Shown: positions 32,987 through 40,108 of the stretch, in pieces
How the letters are laid out: each line of letters opens with the position of its first letter
Position numbering within the stretch: the stretch's first letter is position 1
DNA from: Desulfobacteraceae bacterium
Lineage (GTDB): Bacteria; Desulfobacterota; Desulfobacteria; Desulfobacterales; RPRI01
Direction of reading: 5' to 3'
DNA length: 41,183 nucleotides
NCBI GenBank assembly: GCA_003818505.1
Contig: RPRI01000033.1
Span: 1 to 41,183 of the forward strand
Translations under genes and position numbers: made by a program
The notes under the pieces: generated by a model
What the model was told of the DNA's origin: nothing
What the model saw: only the letters and a program-made list of their open reading frames with translations
Database searches by the model: none

Positions 32987-34499
32987 TTTCCATCCTTTCG
33001 AAAGGCATAAGACCGGCAAGCCGCATTGCAGTCTTATCGGCGATCACACTGCCGGGTGTTCCTTCGGAAATTATTCTTCCCTTTGACATGAGAAGAAACC
33101 GGTGAGCGTTCTGCTTCGCAAATAAAAGATCATGGGTTGCGAGAAGAACTGAAACTCCGTTTGCCGCGAGATCCGATAAAAATTCGGAAAGGGAATGACG
33201 AAACCTGGCATCCTGCCCTGCCGTAGGTTCATCAAGCGCGAGAACGGCAGGTTTTGAGGCAAGAGCCGAAGCAAATGCAACACGTTTTTTCTCTCCTCCG
33301 CTCAGCCGGTAGGGCGCGCGTTTTAATAATTTTTCAAGTCCGAAAAGGTTAACCAGCCTCTTTATCCATTTTGCATCGTAACAATTGAGAGCGTCGGCCC
33401 CTGCCGATATTTCATCCCGCACATTAAGTCTGAAAAACTGGTTGTCCGGATTCTGAAAGGCTATTCCGGCATACCTCGCAAGTTCCGGGATTTTCATTTT
33501 TGATGTGTCCTGCCCCGATAGAATTATTTTCCCCTTATCCGGCCTGTAAAGTCCGTTAATGTGCTTTAGAAGCGTCGTTTTTCCTGCGCCGTTTGCTCCA
33601 AGAAGGGCGATGCATTCTCCTCTGTGCAGAGTGAAACTGATATCTTTCAGAAGGGGGATGCCGTTTCCGGAAAAAGAGATATCCTCGACGGAAAGAACAG
33701 TTTCATCTCCGGGCGGCGGGACGTGGGTTTCGGTTTTTTCCTCACCGTGTCCGCAGAGAAGAAATTCGAGACCGTACTCTTTGACATGACCCGGTAGAAG
33801 AAGCGCGGGAGGTGTGTCAATTACAATACGCCCTTCGTGAATAACAGCTACGCGATCAACATCAGGAAGGGTATAATGGAGCCGGTGTTCGGAGATAAGG
33901 ATGCACATTTCCAGTCTACAGATCTCTTTTAAGGCGTAACGGACTTTCTGCACGTTTGAAGGGTCCAGATTTGCATATGGCTCGTCTAGTACAATTAATT
34001 TCGGCTTAATAGCAATTGCAGCCGCTATCGCAACAAGCTGTTTTTCGCCGTCAGAAAGAGTTTGAGGGTTGCGGTAAAGAAGAGCAGCAATTGAAAGTAT
34101 CTCTGCCGCCTGCATGACTCTGTTTTTTATTTCGGATCGGGCAAGACCAAGGCTTTCAAGGCCGAAGGCAATCTCGTGCTCGACCGTGCTGCAGAAGAGC
34201 TGTGACTCAGGATTCTGAAAGACCATCCCGACCATTTGAAGCATATCGCCAACCGTCCTGATTGCAGTATCGACGCCGGCGATCCTAACATACCCCTCGA
34301 GAAAACCGCCGTAAAAATGAGGAATGAGGCCGTTCAATGTGCGGCAAAGTGTCGATTTCCCTGAGCCGCTCTGTCCGCAAAGGAGAATATATTCATTTTG
34401 CCCGGCTGTAAGATCTATTCCGTTTAATACTGGTGAGGCTGTTGTTTCCCGGTAGGAATATCTGAGGCTGTCGATTTTTATCGTATGATGATAATGCAT
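32976..34499 (-). CDS. ECF transporter ATPase, two ABC domains fused (EcfA-EcfA')
   Basis: A 507-residue protein with two complete ABC ATPase domains. Domain 1: Walker A GQSGSGKST, signature TLSDGEKQLVA, Walker B LIVLDEPYANLD. Domain 2 (from about residue 265): Walker A GANGAGKTT, signature RLSGGEKKRVAFA, Walker B VLALDEPTAGQD. ECF transporters usually use two separate ATPases (EcfA1/A2); here they are one chain. Domain 1 has the weaker LSDGE signature, an asymmetry common in EcfA pairs. The start codon overlaps the thiW stop (TGATG). It powers uptake through EcfT and ThiW. Confidence 0.93.
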   Translation of the reverse strand: MHYHHTIKIDSLRYSYRETTASPVLNGIDLTAGQNEYILLCGQSGSGKSTLCRTLNGLIPHFYGGFLEGYVRIAGVDTAIRTVGDMLQMVGMVFQNPESQLFCSTVEHEIAFGLESLGLARSEIKNRVMQAAEILSIAALLYRNPQTLSDGEKQLVAIAAAIAIKPKLIVLDEPYANLDPSNVQKVRYALKEICRLEMCILISEHRLHYTLPDVDRVAVIHEGRIVIDTPPALLLPGHVKEYGLEFLLCGHGEEKTETHVPPPGDETVLSVEDISFSGNGIPLLKDISFTLHRGECIALLGANGAGKTTLLKHINGLYRPDKGKIILSGQDTSKMKIPELARYAGIAFQNPDNQFFRLNVRDEISAGADALNCYDAKWIKRLVNLFGLEKLLKRAPYRLSGGEKKRVAFASALASKPAVLALDEPTAGQDARFRHSLSEFLSDLAANGVSVLLATHDLLFAKQNAHRFLLMSKGRIISEGTPGSVIADKTAMRLAGLMPFERMENDV

Positions 34500-35029
34500 C
34501 AGATCTCATGGCTTTCAGGATACAGGATATCAGCACGGAACAATGCCTTAAGGGCTATTACTCCAAGGATTGCACCGGTCACCGAACTTGCGAGGAAGGA
34601 AGGAATAAGCGCTAAAAGAGGTATGGCTTTCCCCATCAGCACGGGAGCAAAAAAAACCGAGCATACGACAGGGGCGATAATTCCTGACCCTATCACTTCA
34701 CCGAAAGCCCCTATATGCAGATTACGCGTATACCGGAAGAGATATCCGGCAAGTATGGCTCCTATCATCCCGCCTGGAAAAGCGAGGATTGTGCCTACAC
34801 CCAGGACATTCCGGATGAGCCCTATGACGGCGGCAGTCACCATCGCCCAGAAAGGACCGAGGAGCACAGCACCCAGCATATTGATGAAATGCTGTGTGGG
34901 ATTAATTTTGGCAATCCCGATGGGTAAGGACGTGTATGGTGAAAGCGCTATTCCTGCCGCAGCAAGAACGACAGCGTATGCAGCTTTGCGGGTATAATTT
35001 CCTGCCGGTTCCGTGTGATTGCTTTTCAT
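34499..35029 (-). CDS. thiW: ThiW, S component for thiamine-thiazole precursor uptake
   Basis: A 176-residue membrane protein with about five to six segments. The sequence GIALSPYTSLPIGIAKINPT and then FINMLGAVLLGPFWAMV and TILAFPGGMIGAILAGYLF matches the ThiW family of ECF S components, predicted to take up hydroxyethylthiazole. It lies three bases after the cytX stop and overlaps the EcfA gene by one base, giving a dedicated EcfS-EcfA-EcfT set in one operon. The upstream TPP riboswitch and thiD support the assignment. Confidence 0.9.
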   Translation of the reverse strand: MKSNHTEPAGNYTRKAAYAVVLAAAGIALSPYTSLPIGIAKINPTQHFINMLGAVLLGPFWAMVTAAVIGLIRNVLGVGTILAFPGGMIGAILAGYLFRYTRNLHIGAFGEVIGSGIIAPVVCSVFFAPVLMGKAIPLLALIPSFLASSVTGAILGVIALKALFRADILYPESHEI

Positions 35030-35032
35030 AAT

Positions 35033-36214
35033 TTATTTTTTAAAAACCTTCCTCAAAATTAAATGAATCACGAAAGTGAATATTATCGTCAAAAGCGTGG
35101 GACCAGTTACTATCTGAACAGGTTTGATAAGATAGTAGAATATGATACCAGCGGCAAGAGATATCGCAGCGACAGGGTCCGCCTTTTTATCCCTCGAATC
35201 GATTTTGAGAATGAAATAGTCCGTAAGCAGAATAGATATCAGCGGAGAAAAAACTGAGCCCAATAGATAAAGGAATGAGGTGTATTGTTCCATAGGAAAA
35301 AAGATTGCAAGAAGCGTTCCCGCAAGAGCAAAAAAGACTCCGGCAAACTCTCGTTTTATCCCGGGAAAAATATTCAAAAAAGAAATCGCCGCCGAGTGAA
35401 CATCCAGAAATGTCGTCGTAACGGTTGATAGGCCTATTATCATCAGGGCTATGATGCCAAGATTTGCGGCAAGCATCATGCCTGTCGGATCCGGTGAACC
35501 GGAATAAATTCCGCCGAACATTCCGATGCCATACATCCAGCAGCTTCCGGTAAAATATCCCGCAAACGGGGCTATCCATGCTCCCTTTTTTGATTCGGAA
35601 AGGGAAGTATAATCAGCTATAAGGGGAAACCAGCTCAGCGGCATGATTATGGAAAGCTCGAATCCTGTTCCGAAAAACCCCGTACTTCTGACTCCTGAAA
35701 GGTCCGGAGTCTGCCTTAAAATTACTACTGTCATTACAATGGTCAGAATAAGAAGGAGAAAAACAGCCGCCATGTTTAATTTTTTGAATCCATGAAACCC
35801 TGAGATGACCCAGATTCCTATCAAGACCCCCATTAAAACCGATTGAACTGCGATGTTGTCGAATTGCCATAGTGAAGATGTTACGATGCTGATCGCTCTC
35901 CCGCCTTCTATTATCATTATGGCTGTCCAGCCTATGAGCTGAAGTATATTTATAACGGAGATGAGATAAGATCCCTGTTTTCCGAACGATATCCGGGTGG
36001 ACATTATTGAAGGAAGCCGCTCGTTGAAACCTATGATCCCGGCTGATACAAGCAGGGCTGTTCCGGCCAGGTGCCCCAGGATTATGGCCCATATCCCTTT
36101 TGAAACTCCGAGATCGGCAAGATACCCGCCTGTGAGTATTTCAGCCACCGAAACGGCTGCTCCGAACCAGAGAAAAAAAAGATTAGCCGATGTTAAAGAC
36201 CGTTTATTTTCCAT
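35033..36214 (-). CDS. cytX: CytX, putative hydroxymethylpyrimidine permease
   Basis: A 393-residue NCS1-family transporter (purine/cytosine permease group) with about 12 membrane segments. The N-terminus FFLWFGAAVSVAEILTGGYL and the stretch INILQLIGWTAIMIIEGGRA are typical of CytX, repeatedly found under TPP riboswitch control with thiamine genes and predicted to import hydroxymethylpyrimidine. Its start overlaps the end of thiD by 11 bases. Together with ThiD it would bring in and phosphorylate the pyrimidine half of thiamine, while ThiW-Ecf brings in the thiazole half. Confidence 0.91.
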   Translation of the reverse strand: MENKRSLTSANLFFLWFGAAVSVAEILTGGYLADLGVSKGIWAIILGHLAGTALLVSAGIIGFNERLPSIMSTRISFGKQGSYLISVINILQLIGWTAIMIIEGGRAISIVTSSLWQFDNIAVQSVLMGVLIGIWVISGFHGFKKLNMAAVFLLLILTIVMTVVILRQTPDLSGVRSTGFFGTGFELSIIMPLSWFPLIADYTSLSESKKGAWIAPFAGYFTGSCWMYGIGMFGGIYSGSPDPTGMMLAANLGIIALMIIGLSTVTTTFLDVHSAAISFLNIFPGIKREFAGVFFALAGTLLAIFFPMEQYTSFLYLLGSVFSPLISILLTDYFILKIDSRDKKADPVAAISLAAGIIFYYLIKPVQIVTGPTLLTIIFTFVIHLILRKVFKK

Positions 36215-37016
36215 CGCATTTTATGTCTCTTTCGTGAAGTTTGAAGAAATGGTCGACAGGACCGTGACCATGCCCGATTTCAAGCGAATGCTCTATTGCG
36301 CCGGTTATATATGCCTTTGCAGCAGAGACGGCTTTAAAAAAATCTATACCTTTCGCAAGATTTGCCGCTATAGCGGAAGAAAAGGTGCAGCCGGTTCCGT
36401 GAGTATTTTTTGTTTCAATTCTTTTATTTGTCAGTTCTTTAAAAAGAATTCCGTCGTATAAAATGTCCGTTGCGAGTTTTCCGTTAAGATGTCCTCCCTT
36501 TACAACCACTTTTTTGGCGCCGAGTTTTAATATTTTTGCAGCTGCATGTTTCATTTCATCCGTGCTTTCTATCTTTGTGTCAGTCAGGGCTTCAGCCTCA
36601 TAAATGTTCGGAGTAACGACATCTGCAATAGGAAAGAGATTTTTGACAAGAGCATCCCGGGCATCATTTTTAAGAAGGCTGTATCCGCTTTTTGAAATCA
36701 TTACAGGATCAAGAACCACGGGAGGCAGATCGATTTTACCAAGAGTTTCAGCAATTGTTTCTATCAGTTTTATGCCGGAAACCATACCTATTTTAACGGC
36801 ATCGATACTGATATCTTCAAAAAGATACATGATCTGGTCATGTACCATGACAGGATCAATATCCAAAACACTGTAAACCTTCGTCGTGTTCTGTACCGTC
36901 ACTGCTGTTATCACGCTCATTCCGAAAACACCGTGAGCGTGAAACGTTTTAAGATCGGCCTGTATTCCGGCTCCGCCTGAAGGGTCCGAACCTGCTATAG
37001 TTAAAGCTGTTCTCAT
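36204..37016 (-). CDS. thiD: Hydroxymethylpyrimidine/phosphomethylpyrimidine kinase
   Basis: About 270 residues from the ATG at 37016 (MRTALTIAGSDPSGGAGIQADL), with GGGGAT six bases upstream. The longer frame to 37070 is rejected because its extra N-terminus comes from the repeat at 37044-37164. Ribokinase-fold signatures are the substrate loop AGSDPSGGAG, DPVMISKSGYSLL, VVKGGHL and the anion-hole/catalytic motif KNTHGTGCTFSSAIAA. ThiD phosphorylates HMP and HMP-P to HMP-PP, the pyrimidine donor for ThiE. It is the first gene after the TPP riboswitch in the leftward unit thiD-cytX-thiW-ecfA-ecfT. Confidence 0.95.
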   Translation of the reverse strand: MRTALTIAGSDPSGGAGIQADLKTFHAHGVFGMSVITAVTVQNTTKVYSVLDIDPVMVHDQIMYLFEDISIDAVKIGMVSGIKLIETIAETLGKIDLPPVVLDPVMISKSGYSLLKNDARDALVKNLFPIADVVTPNIYEAEALTDTKIESTDEMKHAAAKILKLGAKKVVVKGGHLNGKLATDILYDGILFKELTNKRIETKNTHGTGCTFSSAIAANLAKGIDFFKAVSAAKAYITGAIEHSLEIGHGHGPVDHFFKLHERDIKCDGK

Positions 37017-37043
37017 GTTAGATCCCCGATAAAATATGATGGT

Positions 37044-37164
37044 TTCGTAAAAAGTTGAAAATCCCGTCACTCCCGTGAAAACGGTAGTCCAGAACTAGTC
37101 GAAAAGACTGGATTCCCGCTTCTGCGGAAATGACTTAAAAGAGCATATTTATATTTTTTACGAA
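37044..37164. repeat. Inverted-repeat element in the thiD leader (121 bp)
   Basis: The outer ends are a perfect 10-bp inverted repeat, TTCGTAAAAA (37044-37053) and TTTTTACGAA (37155-37164). Inside lie two 27-base arms (37066-37092 and 37108-37134) that pair imperfectly, of the GTCA-x-TCCCG...GTCCAG / CTGGATTCCCG...TGAC type common as a dispersed repeat in proteobacteria. It falls between the TPP riboswitch and the thiD start codon, so it is part of the leader RNA and would fold as a long hairpin. Confidence 0.8.
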
Positions 37165-37295
37165 GGCATCAATGAATGATAGCTTTGTAAAAAATCTATA
37201 TATCCGATAATCGAGGGCCGGAAACCATTTTTGTTGCTGCGGGAAAACTTCTGGAAGAATAGGGGAAGGAAAGTTGCCTTCATGGGTCATATTCT

Positions 37296-37530
37296 CCGAG
37301 TTCCCTACGACAGCATTAACTGTATCAGGTTCAGTGGGTTTTTTCTCAGTCCCGTCCGGAAACCTTTGTATAATGCCCCCTTTTGCCCGATTACTGTGTC
37401 AGGCTCAAATTTCAATACTCGAAATACTTCAATGTATTCCTGCGTTTGAAATAATCGCCTTCCGTGTACTTGGGCAAAATTGGGTGTTCTCCAAAGGTTT
37501 CCGCCGTGTGCGGCGGAACACCCCAATCGG
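37296..37530 (-). ncRNA. TPP riboswitch (THI element), split in P3 by a MITE
   Basis: On the reverse strand the 3' part (37358 to 37296) contains the conserved thi-box core: GGGACTGAGA (CTGAGA at 37344-37349), ACCC, GAACCTGAT, ACAG-TTAATG-CTGT and CGTAGGGAA (37301-37309), closing with CTCGG. The 5' part lies beyond the MITE at 37530 to 37502: CCGATTGGGGTG, then GTTCCGCCG-CACA-CGGCG. Removing the 143-bp element and its 3' flanking 5-mer gives P1 CCGA/TCGG, P2 GGGT/ACCC and a perfect 9-bp P3 (GTTCCGCCG with CGGCGGGAC, one G-U pair). It should sense thiamine pyrophosphate and repress thiD-cytX-thiW-ecfA-ecfT. No clear terminator or sequestering stem is visible in the 280-base leader. Confidence 0.9.
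37359..37501 (+). mobile_element. MITE-like element, copy C (143 bp), inside the riboswitch
   Basis: It is in inverted orientation relative to copies A and B. On the + strand it starts GAAACCTTTGTATAATGCC and ends CCAAAGGTTTC. It aligns with copy B along its whole length (for example CTGACACAGTAATCGGGCAAAA is shared in sense). The flanking 5-mers are GTCCG (37354-37358) and CGCCG (37502-37506), a decayed or imperfect target duplication. The insertion point is in the 3' strand of the TPP riboswitch P3 helix. Confidence 0.88.
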
Positions 37531-37571
37531 ATTTTGGATGAAGCTTAGCAATGCGGAAATCGGAATGCAAG

Positions 37572-39164
37572 CTATTTTTTCCCGTGCTGAAAAGAATCAA
37601 TTCCGGGAATGCTAATTACATGCTTTCCGTTAAAAGGCAGGCACCGCCCGACCTGAAAGGAGCCTTTCAGTTTATCCGAAATTGTTTTATAAATATCAGG
37701 ACGGCAGGCAAAGAGAAGCTCATAATCTTCCCCGCCCGCGAGGACAATTTCTTCCGGTTTTTTACCGTATTTCCTGCAGAAAGAAACAAGGGACGGGTCA
37801 AAAGGAGAGGACATCAGATCAAGTTCAACCGTTATTCCGGAAGCCTTTGCGATATGGCAGGAGTCGCCGGCAAGGCCGTCGCTTATATCCATGACGCAGT
37901 CAACTCCCGCTTCGGCAAGTATCTGGGCTGCATCGAATCTTGCCGCCGGGAATTTGAATTTTGATACAAGGCTGTTAAAACTGGTGTCGTTTTTTATTAG
38001 TGATTCAAGACCTGCCCTTGCAAGGCCCAAAGGGCCCGTGGAATAAAGCCCGTATCCCGGCCTTGCATTCGAACGCTTGGGGAATATATCATTTCTTCCA
38101 GCTCCAACTGCAAAGAGATCCAGCGACAACTCGTTTCCAGCTGATATATTTCCTCCTCCGAGCGAACATTCATGGCGGTTCAGGCTTTTGGCCACGCCCT
38201 TGTAGATCTCTTCGATCATACTGTCTGAAACATAAGAAGGAAGTGAAAGATTGATGAAGAGAATTACCGGCCTGGCATAACAGGCGGCAATGTCGCTGAG
38301 TGTCGCTTCGACAGCTTTAATTCCAACTTCTTCCGGAGTCTGCCAGCTGAGCCTGAAATGAATTCCTTCCTTCTGTGTATCGGTCGTAATCACCGGGTTT
38401 GAAACCGGGGCAAGGAGACAGGCGTCATCTCCCGGAGGAACTATCATGTTCAATGATGCAGGCACGTTTTTCAACAGTTTTTCGATAAGTCCGAATTCGT
38501 CATCCCACGGGGTGTGTAATAAAGATCGAGCAGGGCAGGAGCAGGCCGAGCCGATCTTAAGCGCCGCCTGCAACGGATCGGAAGCCCTCGAAATGGAGCT
38601 TATCACCGCGATCCCGTCAGCTTTGTGGAGAAAACATGACTGAGCCGTTTTTTCGGTTATGCCTCCTATCGCGACGACCGGCAGGGAAACTTTTTCGGCA
38701 ATCGACTGAAGTCCTGAAAGACCGGTTACCTTTTTTGTGTCTTCCTTGGTGCCGGTGGCGAAAACAGGGCCTGTTCCGATATAATCGCAGTCAGTGAGAA
38801 CAGTCCTTCCAAGCTCATCCGGGGTGGAGATGGATATTCCTATAACCGCTTCAGTGCCCAGAATTTTTCTCGCAACGGAAGGTGTTTCATCACTCTGGCC
38901 CAGGTGAACTCCGTCTGCCGTCAAAGCTTTGGCGAGAAGGATGTTGTCATTTACGATAAAAGGTATGTTGTTGCATTTGCAGAAATCTCTGATTTCCTCA
39001 GCTTCCCTGTAATAACCCGAAGAAAAGGACTTGTTTCTGTACTGTATTATCGTTGCTCCGGCTTTTATGGCGATCTTTGCCTGGGCAAAGGGCTCGATTG
39101 CAGGCGCTTTGTCGTCCGTTATGAAATAAAATCGAAGGGCTTTTTTAAGGTCTTGTTTCAGCAT
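37572..39164 (-). CDS. Fused thiamine-phosphate synthase / thiamine-monophosphate kinase (ThiE-ThiL)
   Basis: A 530-residue bifunctional protein. Residues ~1-205 are ThiE: FYFITDD, ATIIQYRNKS, FIVNDNILLAKALTADGVHLGQ, YIGTGPVFATGTK and VVAIGGI, the TIM-barrel enzyme that joins HMP-PP and thiazole phosphate. From ~218 it is ThiL: DEFGLIEKLLKN, PPGDDACLL, TTDTQKEGIHF, ATLSDIAACYARP, MDISDGLAGD and AGGEDYELLF, which phosphorylates TMP to TPP with ATP. The two steps are consecutive, so the fusion could channel TMP. The start at 39164 (MLKQDLKK) has only a weak ribosome site. It ends 41 bases before the riboswitch of the next unit. No TPP riboswitch is seen upstream of this gene itself. Confidence 0.93.
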   Translation of the reverse strand: MLKQDLKKALRFYFITDDKAPAIEPFAQAKIAIKAGATIIQYRNKSFSSGYYREAEEIRDFCKCNNIPFIVNDNILLAKALTADGVHLGQSDETPSVARKILGTEAVIGISISTPDELGRTVLTDCDYIGTGPVFATGTKEDTKKVTGLSGLQSIAEKVSLPVVAIGGITEKTAQSCFLHKADGIAVISSISRASDPLQAALKIGSACSCPARSLLHTPWDDEFGLIEKLLKNVPASLNMIVPPGDDACLLAPVSNPVITTDTQKEGIHFRLSWQTPEEVGIKAVEATLSDIAACYARPVILFINLSLPSYVSDSMIEEIYKGVAKSLNRHECSLGGGNISAGNELSLDLFAVGAGRNDIFPKRSNARPGYGLYSTGPLGLARAGLESLIKNDTSFNSLVSKFKFPAARFDAAQILAEAGVDCVMDISDGLAGDSCHIAKASGITVELDLMSSPFDPSLVSFCRKYGKKPEEIVLAGGEDYELLFACRPDIYKTISDKLKGSFQVGRCLPFNGKHVISIPGIDSFQHGKK

Positions 39165-39232
39165 TCTCTCAACTTCTCCGATATTTCTTTTGAAGTTCTG
39201 ACGGGCTTTTCTTTCTCCGGAACACCTGACCT

Positions 39233-39280
39233 CTTGAACCGAAACAGCGAGCGCATTTCTCGCTGCTTGCAGCGGTGAGC
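39233..39280 (-). repeat. Dispersed repeat (copy 2, inverted relative to 29561-29614)
   Basis: CTTGAACCGAAACAGCGAGC (39233-39252) is the exact reverse complement of 29595-29614, followed by the GC-rich CGCTGCTTGCAGCGGTGAGC matching the hairpin part of copy 1 with a shorter stem. It lies about 70 bases upstream of the thiE-thiL start. Confidence 0.7.
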
Positions 39281-39289
39281 TTCAATCCT

Positions 39290-39315
39290 GGATCACCGAT
39301 TTTTTTAGGTGATCC
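39290..39315 (-). terminator. Hairpin downstream of the HD-domain gene
   Basis: A perfect 8-bp inverted repeat, GGATCACC (39290-39297) and GGTGATCC (39308-39315), with an A/T-rich 10-base loop, eight bases past the HD gene stop on the reverse strand. There is no T-run after the stem, so it is at best a weak or factor-assisted terminator; it could instead protect the 3' end. Confidence 0.4.
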
Positions 39316-39322
39316 TCAAATG

Positions 39323-39883
39323 CTATTCAAACATCAATTGCCATGATTTAAATTTTTCTGCAGAACCGTTCCCGTAAGATTCAAGTGTGCGCAGAATATC
39401 TTTTTCCGCATTTTTTTTTACGATGAGTTTCCGGTTTTTTGAAAAAAATTTATCCGCATAGCATATGACCTGTTCCTCTATTGATACCGGAATCATATCA
39501 CGCGCAGGGATCGGAAGCCCGCTTTTTACAATCTCTTCAGCCGATATTCCGGTTCCCATATGCCTGTCGCACACAAGGGCATGTTTCGGCAGGCCGGCTT
39601 TTTCCAGAATCTCCCTGCCTAAAAATCCATGGCAGACATAAGGGTGTGCTCCGAAGCATCCTATCTGCGGTGCATCTGTTTTAAAGATTCCTATATCATG
39701 TAAAATGGCAGCCTCTTCAATGAATTTCAAATCCGGGTTAAGATGAAGCACCTTCCCTGCAGCATCCAGCGCTTTTTGCGCAACATGCTCGCCGTGTTTG
39801 AGCAGGATTTCAAATGTTTTTGAATCACGGTCATAATATTCGCAAAGAATATCAACCGGGTTGATTGAAAGTTTCTGCAGCAT
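39323..39883 (-). CDS. HD-domain phosphohydrolase
   Basis: About 186 residues from the ATG at 39883 (MLQKLSINPVDILCEYYD), with AGGTG upstream. The longer frame to 39925 starts inside the inverted repeat at 39912-39929 and is rejected. HD motifs are present: HGEHVAQKAL (first His), AAILHDIGIFKT (HD dyad), CHGFLGREIL and DRHMGTG. It resembles a small uncharacterised HDIG family found in anaerobes and archaea, with no GYP motif. It probably acts on a phosphate ester; the substrate is unknown. It lies next to prfB but is separated from it by a repeat element. Confidence 0.85.
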   Translation of the reverse strand: MLQKLSINPVDILCEYYDRDSKTFEILLKHGEHVAQKALDAAGKVLHLNPDLKFIEEAAILHDIGIFKTDAPQIGCFGAHPYVCHGFLGREILEKAGLPKHALVCDRHMGTGISAEEIVKSGLPIPARDMIPVSIEEQVICYADKFFSKNRKLIVKKNAEKDILRTLESYGNGSAEKFKSWQLMFE

Positions 39884-39911
39884 GTTCAATACACCTATTA
39901 TTATCAATGAG

Positions 39912-40088
39912 TTGTAAAAAGTCATATGCGAACGGATTTGAGATTTTTGGGAAACAGATTTTTAAAGAACTGAGCGTTAAAAAACACAAGCTGTTTGATC
40001 CCGCCACAGGCGAGAGAGTTCTTGTGATTTAGCGAAGTGATTAAAAATACCCAAAAAGCTCATTAAGAGAGCATATGACTTTTTACAA
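39912..40088. repeat. 177-bp element with perfect 18-bp terminal inverted repeats
   Basis: TTGTAAAAAGTCATATGC (39912-39929) and GCATATGACTTTTTACAA (40071-40088) are exact reverse complements. No target duplication is evident. The ends resemble those of the thiD leader element (TTCGTAAAAAGT). Inside, the + strand has a short frame ending KHKLFDPATGERVLVI-stop at about 40032, which looks more protein-like than chance but has no start or ribosome site. It separates prfB from the HD gene. Confidence 0.75.
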
Positions 40089-40108
40089 TAACATCAAATT
40101 CTAATCGA

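Noticed and set aside
37231-37615. Overlapping + strand frames of 72 and 113 codons near the riboswitch
   Set aside because: They run through MITE copy C and the riboswitch on the opposite strand; the similarity to frames at 27769-28203 and 29202-29396 comes from the shared repeat, not from protein coding.
39165-39322. Second TPP riboswitch ahead of the thiE-thiL fusion
   Set aside because: None of the thi-box core blocks (CTGAGA, ACCTGAT, TTAATGC, GTAGGGAA) is present on the reverse strand there.
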